From NCBI GenBank assembly GCA_020073445.1, contig JAIQFE010000024.1:1-64000 (forward strand): a stretch of 64,000 nt of DNA, read 5' to 3'. The notes under the pieces are model-generated. The model ran no database searches. It was given only the letters and a program-made list of their open reading frames with translations, and was not told the DNA's origin. Position numbers and translations under genes: made by a program. Origin of the DNA: Terriglobia bacterium. GTDB lineage: Bacteria; Acidobacteriota; Terriglobia; Bryobacterales; Bryobacteraceae. Numbering within the stretch: position 1 is the first letter of the stretch; each line of letters begins with the position of its first letter. Shown piece by piece: positions 54,364 through 62,192 of this stretch.

Positions 54364-54857
54364 AAACGCTCTTCACCGCGACATTAGGTTTAGCGTTCGC
54401 TTCGGCTTTCGCAAGTGCCCAGGCGCTCGACTTCAATCTCGACGCGCTGTCCGCCAAGGCTAAAGAGAAAGCGGAGGTAACCCTGGAAGGTTCCCTGCTC
54501 ACGCAGGCGCTCCAGAACGCTCCGGAAAAGGTCAAAGGCGCGGTCGGAAACGTGAGCCGCGTGGTTGTGCGGCATTACGAATTTGACAGGACGGACCAAT
54601 ACTCGGATGCGGACCTAGACCCCATACGCAAACAGCTTTCGAGCTGGTCCCGCATCATAAACGTAAAAGAAGATCACGAATCCACCGAGATCTACATGCT
54701 GAATCAAAACGGCAAGCCGGCTGGATTCCTCCTGATCTCGGCCGAGGCGAAGGAACTGACCGTGGTGCACATCGTTGGCGCCATCGATCTGGCGAGCCTA
54801 CAAGCAGTGGTCAAGTCGACTATCAGTTACGATCTGAAGTCCGCCGCAGGGCAGTAG
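54360..54857 (+). CDS. Exported DUF4252 protein, second copy
   Basis: 165 residues with a signal peptide (KTLFTATLGLAFASAFASAQ). It is a clear paralogue of the preceding gene: DALSAKAKEKAEVTLEGSLL, VVVRHYEFDRTDQYSDADLD, SWSRIINVKEDHESTEIYML, KELTVVHIVGAIDLASLQ. It lacks the Lys-rich tail of the first copy. It is last in the sigma/anti-sigma/DUF4252 operon and converges on the NHL protein gene. Confidence 0.82.
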   Translation: MKTLFTATLGLAFASAFASAQALDFNLDALSAKAKEKAEVTLEGSLLTQALQNAPEKVKGAVGNVSRVVVRHYEFDRTDQYSDADLDPIRKQLSSWSRIINVKEDHESTEIYMLNQNGKPAGFLLISAEAKELTVVHIVGAIDLASLQAVVKSTISYDLKSAAGQ

Positions 54858-54870
54858 ACCGCTCCGGGGA

Positions 54871-57468
54871 TCACGGCACCGCTACCGTAACCATTCGCGA
54901 GGTGGAACGGTCGCCCATGGTCACAGATATCGGCGCCGGCCCGCTGGCGATGGAAGCCGGAATCCGCACGTCGATCTCAAATACTCCCAGAGGAAAATAG
55001 GGAGCCGCGCCCGCGTAGCGCACTACGGCCGGCTGTCCGGCGATGGTCACCGCAGGTGTGGTCGTCATGGTCGGAAACGGCGTGGAAATGGCCAGCGCTC
55101 CCGGGGGCAACTGCGGAGATAGGACGCCCTCCCCGGTCCCATAGAGCGCGACCACGGATCCGCGCGAAGCGGGGTGTGCGCTGCTGTTGGGCGAGCCGTC
55201 CTCGTTGAGGATGATGCCCGGTCCGGACCCGCTCTCGTCCATCGTGTACAGATCGGGGATCGTCGCGACCACGGGCATTGCCATGGGCGTGGACACAGTA
55301 TCGTCCACTTGTACCCTCACTTGCACTGTGCTTCCGGGCGTCAAATAGTATGGCGCAAGGACGTTTATGAGATTCGGCGTCATGGCGATGATTTCCCCAG
55401 GCTGATCGTCGAATAGCACCTTCGTTCGCCCGAGCTGCGAAGGAACCGTGTTGTTTTCGTAGGGGGCGATATCCAGTCCGGATGTGCCGAAGTTCGACCC
55501 GAAAATGGAGATCAGTTCTCCCGGCGAAATCGCGCCTCCGTTATAGCTGGCGGAGTTCACGATGCCGCCCGGCGATATCACCGGCGGGGTCTGCGGCTGG
55601 ATGCCGCTGAGTTTGCGGATCCTTTCCCCGTCCACAAAATACAGGTCGCCATTCGGCGCGAAAGTGCTTGAAGAGACGGAATAGAAACGCGCCGACTGCG
55701 CCGGTCCCCCGTCGCCCGAGTAGCCTTGATCGGGTCTGCCCAGCGAAAATGAGCCGGAAACATTGGCGACAAAGATTTCGTTGTAAAACGGTCCGCCCCA
55801 TACGGTGCCGGCCGCGTCGATCGCGAATCCAGCAAGGGGAGGCACTTCATGGACTGCCGTATAACTGCCATCGTCGTTGACCCGATAAACGAGCCCGTCG
55901 GCTCTGGATGCAAAATATACATTCTTTGCGGGATCGACTCCCAATCCACTCAGACTCGCGAGAGGGACGAATATTCCACTATGCAAGCTGATGATGTTCT
56001 GCATCGAGCCGTCCGGCGAAACTCGATCTAAGGAATACGTGTTCATCAGGTAAAGCCGGTCTTTCGCGTCAAAAGCGATCACCGAGGCGCCCAAGGCGTT
56101 TACGGTGCTCGAGCCATCCGGGGCAAAGACGTACAGCGTGGCGCCGTTAGACACCCAAAGACGACCCTGACTGTCGAACGCCATGCTTCGGATCGTCATC
56201 AGGTCCGGTAACGGCGGTGTTGTTGTCGAGACAGTTTGCGCGGCGCACCTTGCCGACGCGGCGAACGTTGTCAGGATGCCGTTCCCATCCACCTTGCGGA
56301 TGACGCAGGTTTTCTGTTCGGCAAAATACAACTCTCCGGCGCGGTTGAACGCGATGGGTCCGGGATTGAGCAGCCAGGCATCGCGAGCAGGTGTACCGTC
56401 CGGCGCCGGCTTAGGATTTCCTCCCGCAATCGGACTTAACGTTCCATCTCCGGCCACCAGGAAGAGTCCAGAGTTATTCGCGAGTGCTAATTTCCCGGAG
56501 CTGTCCGCGGCCAGGAGCCCGTCCTGTCCGGCTACTACGGTGCTGATAACGCCGTTCGAATCGATGCGGCGGACACGCGGTACGAGAGGCTGGCGCTCGT
56601 GAGCGACATAGATATTGCCGTTGCCATCGGCGGCGAGCCCGACAATCGATCCGAAGAATTCGCCCAGCACTGGTCCGCCGTCCCGCGGAAGCAAGTTGGC
56701 CGGAAACGTGCCATATCCGGCAAACTTCGTGATGATGCCGTCGGGTGAGATGCGGCGAATGACATTGTCATGTGAAAGCTCGACTACGTACAGGTTTCCC
56801 GAAGTATCCAAGGTAAGAAAACGCGGATGATTGAGGTGCGCAGCTTTGGCCGGCCCGCCATCGCCATCCGAACAGTTCGCACATGCAGCATCATTCACAC
56901 CCGCGAAGATCTCCAATTGCCCGGTTTTGGTGACGCGGCGTATCACACCGCTGTTCGAATCGGAAAAGTAAACGATACCCGTGGGATCGACGGCCATATC
57001 CGATACGCTGATCGAACGCAGCAGCGCCGGACCCTCAAGATCCATACCCGCGCTGTACGGGATTCCGTCGCCGGCTATCGTTGTGATCACTCCCTGCGTG
57101 TCCACCCGCCGGATCCGGGAGTTCATGGAATCGTCGATGTAGAGATTCCCCGCGGCATCGTACTGCAGCTTCCCGGGTCCGTGCAGCAGCGCACTGGTAA
57201 CGGGCCCACCGTCTCCCGCGTATCCGGTGACTCCCGTGCCCGCTATCGTCTCGATGATTCCATCCGGCTGCACGCGACGGACTAGATCGTGCGGGGATTC
57301 AGTGAAGATCAGGTTGCTTCCCGCGCCCCAGGTCATGGCGGTCACGAATCCGAGCGCGACATCTTGCGCGGGGACGCCCGTGCGGATTTTCCCACCGACG
57401 ACCGTATCGACTACGATTTGAGCTTGAAGTGTGCTGAGAGCGAGTACGGACAGAAATAAGCGGTTCAT
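54871..57468 (-). CDS. Exported NHL-repeat protein with Solibacter-type C-terminal domain
   Basis: 865 residues with a short signal peptide (NRLFLSVLALSTLQAQ) and a GAGGAG ribosome binding site. Residues 20-630 are NHL-type propeller repeats: GYAGDGGPVTSALLHGPGKL, then NLYIDDSMNSRIRRVDTQGV and similar units. From about 635 the TIGR03437 domain begins (IVNSASYNGGAISPGELISI, then FGSNFG, with a later LYGTGEG). That domain is a signature of Solibacter-like acidobacteria and is thought to act at the cell surface. Ligand unknown. It is monocistronic. Confidence 0.92.
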   Translation of the reverse strand: MNRLFLSVLALSTLQAQIVVDTVVGGKIRTGVPAQDVALGFVTAMTWGAGSNLIFTESPHDLVRRVQPDGIIETIAGTGVTGYAGDGGPVTSALLHGPGKLQYDAAGNLYIDDSMNSRIRRVDTQGVITTIAGDGIPYSAGMDLEGPALLRSISVSDMAVDPTGIVYFSDSNSGVIRRVTKTGQLEIFAGVNDAACANCSDGDGGPAKAAHLNHPRFLTLDTSGNLYVVELSHDNVIRRISPDGIITKFAGYGTFPANLLPRDGGPVLGEFFGSIVGLAADGNGNIYVAHERQPLVPRVRRIDSNGVISTVVAGQDGLLAADSSGKLALANNSGLFLVAGDGTLSPIAGGNPKPAPDGTPARDAWLLNPGPIAFNRAGELYFAEQKTCVIRKVDGNGILTTFAASARCAAQTVSTTTPPLPDLMTIRSMAFDSQGRLWVSNGATLYVFAPDGSSTVNALGASVIAFDAKDRLYLMNTYSLDRVSPDGSMQNIISLHSGIFVPLASLSGLGVDPAKNVYFASRADGLVYRVNDDGSYTAVHEVPPLAGFAIDAAGTVWGGPFYNEIFVANVSGSFSLGRPDQGYSGDGGPAQSARFYSVSSSTFAPNGDLYFVDGERIRKLSGIQPQTPPVISPGGIVNSASYNGGAISPGELISIFGSNFGTSGLDIAPYENNTVPSQLGRTKVLFDDQPGEIIAMTPNLINVLAPYYLTPGSTVQVRVQVDDTVSTPMAMPVVATIPDLYTMDESGSGPGIILNEDGSPNSSAHPASRGSVVALYGTGEGVLSPQLPPGALAISTPFPTMTTTPAVTIAGQPAVVRYAGAAPYFPLGVFEIDVRIPASIASGPAPISVTMGDRSTSRMVTVAVP

Positions 57469-57583
57469 GAGCTCCTCTGTGGACGCGGGAGCAAAGGACG
57501 CGGGATCTGGCGCTACAAACTACGTGCTGCTGAAAGTATACAGCGACTCCGCACCAAAACCAAATCAATCCCCCATTCTCCAC

Positions 57584-57613
57584 TAGACAAAGTCCATCAC
57601 GGTCTCCTACAAT
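57584..57613 (+). promoter_or_regulatory. Promoter of the Rrf2-cysK pair
   Basis: TAGACA (57584-57589), 18-base spacer, TACAAT (57608-57613). The ATG follows 11 bases later without a ribosome binding site, so the leader is minimal. Confidence 0.5.
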
Positions 57614-57624
57614 CGCTATACCCG

Positions 57625-58038
57625 ATGAATATCTCGGTCAAAACGGAGTACGCGCTGCACGCGATCTTCGATCTTGCGGTTCAGCCACAGGGTGAACCGG
57701 TGAAGATCGCCGAGATCGCCCGTCGTCAGAAAATTCCGCAAAAATTTCTCGAGCTGATTCTTTCGAGCCTCAAGCAAGGTGGCTTCGTCGAATCGCGCCG
57801 CGGCGCTGAAGGAGGCTACCGCCTGGCCCGGCCAGCCGACCAGATCACCGTCGGTCAGGTTCTGAAGTATGTAGAGCAGTCCAAGAAGACCCGGCGCGGT
57901 GCACCGGATGCCTTCACCGATCTGTGGAAACGAGTCGATGCCGCCATCGGCGCGCTGGTTGACACCACCACCTTCGCCGAGCTCGCGCGTCGCTGGAAAG
58001 AAGCGCAGACACGCTTCGTTCCCAACTGGGATATCTGA
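57625..58038 (+). CDS. Rrf2-family regulator, CymR-like
   Basis: 137 residues with the Rrf2 winged helix ([52 protein letters not shown]). It has no cysteine, so it cannot bind an Fe-S cluster. The gene overlaps cysK by one base (TGATG). In Firmicutes the Rrf2 protein CymR represses cysteine metabolism through a complex with CysK; the coupling here suggests a similar circuit, as inference. Confidence 0.88.
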   Translation: MNISVKTEYALHAIFDLAVQPQGEPVKIAEIARRQKIPQKFLELILSSLKQGGFVESRRGAEGGYRLARPADQITVGQVLKYVEQSKKTRRGAPDAFTDLWKRVDAAIGALVDTTTFAELARRWKEAQTRFVPNWDI

Positions 58039-58991
58039 TGTTTTTCTCCGACAATTCGCTGAGCATCGGCAACACGCCCCTGGTGAAGCTGAACCGCGTC
58101 ATCGACGGCGCGCCGGTCACCATGCTGGCCAAAATCGAAGCGCGCAATCCGGCGTTCTCGGTGAAATGCAGAATCGGCGCGTCTATGATCTGGGATGCCG
58201 AGCGGCGCGGCATCCTCAAGCCCGGCAAAGAGCTGATCGAGCCGACCAGCGGCAACACCGGTATCGCGCTGGCGTTCGTCGGCGCGGCCCGCGGCTACGA
58301 AGTGACGCTTCTGATGCCCGAGACCATGTCGATCGAGCGGAGAAAGGTCCTGAAGGCGCTGGGCGCGAAACTCATCCTCACCGATGGCTCGGCGGGGATG
58401 GCCGCCTCGATCGCGAGGGCGGAAGAAATCGTCGCGTCGGCGCCGGATCACTATGTGTTGCTACAGCAGTTCAAGAACCCGGCGAATCCGGAGATTCACT
58501 TCAAGACCACCGGACCCGAGATCTGGAACGACACCAAAGGCAATGTGGATGTTCTGGTCGCCGGGATCGGCACCGGCGGCACCATTACCGGAATCTCGCG
58601 CTACTTCAAGCTCGAAAAAAAGAAGAAGATTCTTTCCGTGGGTGTGGAACCCGAAAGCAGTCCGGTGATCACGCAGACGCGAGCCGGCGATCCGGTGCGC
58701 CCCGGACCCACTGGAATTCAGGGCATCGGCGCGGGATTCATCCCCGATACGCTGGATCTCAAGATGGTAGATCGCGTGGAACTGGCGAGCGACGAAGAAT
58801 CGATCGCGATGGCGCGAAGGCTAGCGCGGGAGGAAGGGATTCTTTCCGGCATCTCCTGCGGAGCAGCGGTGGCAGCCGCGGTGCGGATCGCCCGCGAACC
58901 GGAGATGAAGGGCAAGACGTTCGTGGTGATTCTTCCGGACTCCGGAGAGAGGTATCTTAGTTCTGTGCTGTTCGACGGTTTGGGTGAATAG
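58038..58991 (+). CDS. cysK: Cysteine synthase (O-acetylserine sulfhydrylase)
   Basis: 317 residues, normal length. The PLP lysine is in [28 protein letters not shown] binds the substrate carboxylate, and [16 protein letters not shown] holds the phosphate of PLP. It makes cysteine from O-acetylserine and sulfide, which fits a supply role for IscS elsewhere in the window. It is co-transcribed with the Rrf2 regulator and followed by a long hairpin. Confidence 0.96.
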   Translation: MFFSDNSLSIGNTPLVKLNRVIDGAPVTMLAKIEARNPAFSVKCRIGASMIWDAERRGILKPGKELIEPTSGNTGIALAFVGAARGYEVTLLMPETMSIERRKVLKALGAKLILTDGSAGMAASIARAEEIVASAPDHYVLLQQFKNPANPEIHFKTTGPEIWNDTKGNVDVLVAGIGTGGTITGISRYFKLEKKKKILSVGVEPESSPVITQTRAGDPVRPGPTGIQGIGAGFIPDTLDLKMVDRVELASDEESIAMARRLAREEGILSGISCGAAVAAAVRIAREPEMKGKTFVVILPDSGERYLSSVLFDGLGE

Positions 58992-59023
58992 AGCAGGCTT
59001 CCGCGGGGATCTGGAAATAGAAA

Positions 59024-59066
59024 AGCGGGCGCTTCTTTGGGTGAAAAGGGGTTAGTAGCGCCCGCT
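59024..59066 (+). terminator. Hairpin after cysK, probable terminator
   Basis: Perfect 10-bp arms AGCGGGCGCT (59024-59033) and AGCGCCCGCT (59057-59066) with a 23-base loop. The following bases are only weakly T-rich, so termination efficiency is uncertain. The rest of the gap to 59160 has an A9 tract near 59136 and no gene. Confidence 0.5.
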
Positions 59067-59159
59067 GTCGTAACGGGGATTTAAGTTATCTGTAAAAACG
59101 CTCAAGACCGGCCTGTGGTTACTGGGCGCTCAAAAAAAAATTGCGTGTAGACTGGCAAT

Positions 59160-62100
59160 GTGGTTAGGTCGTGGTCCAACGGCACATTACTCCAAGCAGT
59201 TGAGTCCCTTGCCGCCCGATTTCCCGAAATTGTAATAATTGGCCCCCGCCATTTGGCAGGGGAAGGAATAGTACCGGGTCAGCAGGGATCCGCCGGCGTC
59301 CACCGGGTCACCTTAGTACAAGCTGCCAGCGAATTGGCCCGATCGACTATGGCCGATAGGGGTCTGGCTCCCTTGAGCGCGCTGGGCCGCGAAGCCGTAG
59401 CCGCCAGGATCGCGCAGAAGGCGCTCGCGCAGGGCGAACTGGCATATTTTCATCCCGTAGCCGCGCTCCCCGGGTTCGCCCGGGCCTTAGCCCGAACCAT
59501 TGCGGAACTACGGTTGGCCAGAGTCTCGGCGGACCAACTGGCATCCGCTGGAACGCCCACCGGCGATCTGGCAACGCTGCTTGACCTGTACCAAGCGGAA
59601 CTCGAAGAGCGCTCTCTGGTGGATCTTCCGGGCCTGCTGGCATTAGCAACGGAGGCCATTGCGACAGGCCAGCACTCCTGGATCGGTCTCCCGTTGGCAA
59701 GGCTCGATGCCCACCTGGAATCACGCGCGCACCAGGAGTTCTTCCAGAGTCTGGCGGCTCGGGCGCCCGAAGTCCTGGAGGCAGAAGTAGGGCCGGGCTC
59801 CAGTCCTGCGGCTACCAATTCCCTGGAACATCTGCGGCAGTTTCTGTTTTCACCAGCTCCCGAACGGTTAGCTGAAAATGACGGCCGATTCGAGTTCTTC
59901 TCCGCCCCCGGCGAAGGCCTGGAGGCGGTCGAGATCGCCCGGCGGATCATTCGCTTAGCGCGAAAAGGTATAGCGTTCGATCAAGTCGCGATCCTGCTGC
60001 GGAACCCGGATCGCTACCAGCCCATGATCGAGGACGCGCTTCGCCGCGCGCAGATTCCGGCGTGGTTCAGCCGGGGCACGGCTCGTCCCCATCCATCGGG
60101 CCGGGCGTTCCTGGCGTTGCTGTTGTGCGCCGGCGAACGGCTTTCGGCTTCCCGCTTCGCGGAATACCTGTCGCTCGGTCAGGTGCCGGAAATTCCGGGC
60201 GCCGCGAAGTGGGTCGCGCCCGAGGACGAACTCCTCGGCACCTTGGAAAATGAGGTAGCAGAGCCGCCTGCGGAAGCCGATCGGCCGACGCCTCGCCGCT
60301 GGGAACGGTTGCTGGTGGACGCCGCTGTGATCGGCGGCAAAGACCGCTGGGAACGCCGATTGAATGGCCTGGAAGCCGAGTTCCTCCTCCAAGACAAACC
60401 GCTTAACGAATTGCAGAACCTGAAGCACTTCGCTCTGCCCTTGATCGGGAAGCTGGACGCTTTGCCTGCCACCGCCATCTGGAGTGTCTGGCTGGAGCAA
60501 CTGTCCGAACTGGCTCGCTTGTCGCTGCGCGATCCCGACCCGGTGCTGGCCGTGCTGGCGGAACTGGCTCCCATGGGCGACGTCGGCCCCGTGGCTCTGG
60601 AAGAAGTCGCCGAGGTTTTGAGCGAACGTTTGCGCTTCCTGCGCCGGGAGCCTCCGGCACACCGGTGGGGACGCGTATTCGTCGGATCCATCGAAGAAGC
60701 GCGCGGGCGCGAATTCTGCATAGTGTTCCTGCCGGGACTCGCGGAAGGTTTATTCCCGCAGAGGATGCTGGAGGATCCGCTTCTTCTCGACGAGTTGCGG
60801 GAAGCGGTCTCCGCGCATCTGCCGCTGCGAAAGCAACGCGTGAGTGACGAGAGAATGCTCTTGCACCTCGCCGTCGCCGCCGCGCGCGACCGGCTGATCG
60901 TTTCGTATCCGCGCATGGAGGTCGCCGAAGCGCGTCCGCGCGTGCCCAGCTTTTACGCATTAGAGCTGCCTCGCGCAGTCGAGGGATCGCTCCCGGAACT
61001 GAAGGCGTTCGAGGACCGTGCCAGAGACGCCGCCCCCGCCCGGCTGAACTGGCCCGCTCCGAAAGAACCTTCCGATGCCATCGATGACGCCGAGTACGAT
61101 CTAGTGGCTATCGCCGGTGCCCGCAACCAGGAGCAACCTGGAGGCGCTCATTATCTGGTGGAAGCGAATCCGCACGTGGCGCGATCGCTGCGCGCGCGTT
61201 GGTCGCGATGGAATCATAAGTGGCGTCCGGCCGATGGCCTGGTCACGGACGATGCAGCCGCACTGACGGCTCTCCGGGAACACCAGCTTGGGGCCAGGGC
61301 GTGGTCGCCGTCCGCGCTCGAGAATTTCGCGATGTGCCCGTATAAATTTGCGCTGCATGGCATCTACGGGCTCCGGCCGCGTGAAGAAAGCGCTCCGCTT
61401 GAGCAGCTAGATCCACGTACTCGGGGAACACTTTTTCATAAGGTGCAGCAAGAGCTATTGGAGGAGTTGAATAGCACAGAACTGCTGCCAGTGAACGATG
61501 AACGGTTGCCAGAAGCAATAATTCGGGCAAACGCTGTACTCGATCGCGTCGCGGCAAGATATCAGGAGCGATTGGCTCCGGCGATTACAAGGGTCTGGGA
61601 TTCAGAGATCGAGGATCTGCGGACCGATTTGCGGGGGTGGCTCCAGCACGTTGCGCGTAATGACAACGATTGGGTACCGACTGCACCATTCGAACGAGAA
61701 TTCGGAAAGGACAAGCCCGTCACGCTGGCCGAGGGCGTGAATCTGACAGGCCGCATCGACCTGATTGAGAAGCACCTTTCGCGTGACGCCTTTCGCGTGA
61801 CCGATCACAAGACCGGTAAGCGTCCCGACACGATCCCGCGCTGGGTCGGCGGCGGCCGAAGCTTGCAGCCTCTTCTGTATGGGCTCGCCGCGGAGCAGCT
61901 GCTGGGATCGCCCGTCGAAGCGGGCCGACTTTTGTACGCTACCCAGCGCGGCGGCTACACGCCCGTCGAGATCAAGCTCGACGATCACGCCCGGCAATTC
62001 CTGCAAAAACTTCTTGGTGATATCGACGCGTCGATCGCCCGTGGCTTCCTGCCTCCCGCCCCCGCCATAGACGCCTGTAAGATCTGCGACTACCGAATCG

Positions 62101-62192
62101 TGTGCGGGCCCTACGAAGAACGTCGGCTCGGCAAGAAAGACCGCCACGATGTGCGCCTCGATCCTCTGACCGAAATTCGGGGAATGGCATGA
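59160..62192 (+). CDS. addB: AddB-like nuclease subunit of a recombination helicase-nuclease
   Basis: 1010 residues starting at GTG 59160. The N-terminal part is a degenerate helicase fold. The C-terminal third is a RecB-type PD-(D/E)XK nuclease: WSPSALENFAMCPYKFALHG, then RGTLFHKVQ, the catalytic core GRIDLIEKH with FRVTDHKTGK (Asp and D-x-K). A final cysteine cluster CKICDYRIVCG forms, with the upstream MCPYKF cysteine, the Fe-S site of AddB nucleases. It processes double-strand breaks with AddA. It overlaps addA (ATGA). Confidence 0.9.
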   Translation: MVRSWSNGTLLQAVESLAARFPEIVIIGPRHLAGEGIVPGQQGSAGVHRVTLVQAASELARSTMADRGLAPLSALGREAVAARIAQKALAQGELAYFHPVAALPGFARALARTIAELRLARVSADQLASAGTPTGDLATLLDLYQAELEERSLVDLPGLLALATEAIATGQHSWIGLPLARLDAHLESRAHQEFFQSLAARAPEVLEAEVGPGSSPAATNSLEHLRQFLFSPAPERLAENDGRFEFFSAPGEGLEAVEIARRIIRLARKGIAFDQVAILLRNPDRYQPMIEDALRRAQIPAWFSRGTARPHPSGRAFLALLLCAGERLSASRFAEYLSLGQVPEIPGAAKWVAPEDELLGTLENEVAEPPAEADRPTPRRWERLLVDAAVIGGKDRWERRLNGLEAEFLLQDKPLNELQNLKHFALPLIGKLDALPATAIWSVWLEQLSELARLSLRDPDPVLAVLAELAPMGDVGPVALEEVAEVLSERLRFLRREPPAHRWGRVFVGSIEEARGREFCIVFLPGLAEGLFPQRMLEDPLLLDELREAVSAHLPLRKQRVSDERMLLHLAVAAARDRLIVSYPRMEVAEARPRVPSFYALELPRAVEGSLPELKAFEDRARDAAPARLNWPAPKEPSDAIDDAEYDLVAIAGARNQEQPGGAHYLVEANPHVARSLRARWSRWNHKWRPADGLVTDDAAALTALREHQLGARAWSPSALENFAMCPYKFALHGIYGLRPREESAPLEQLDPRTRGTLFHKVQQELLEELNSTELLPVNDERLPEAIIRANAVLDRVAARYQERLAPAITRVWDSEIEDLRTDLRGWLQHVARNDNDWVPTAPFEREFGKDKPVTLAEGVNLTGRIDLIEKHLSRDAFRVTDHKTGKRPDTIPRWVGGGRSLQPLLYGLAAEQLLGSPVEAGRLLYATQRGGYTPVEIKLDDHARQFLQKLLGDIDASIARGFLPPAPAIDACKICDYRIVCGPYEERRLGKKDRHDVRLDPLTEIRGMA

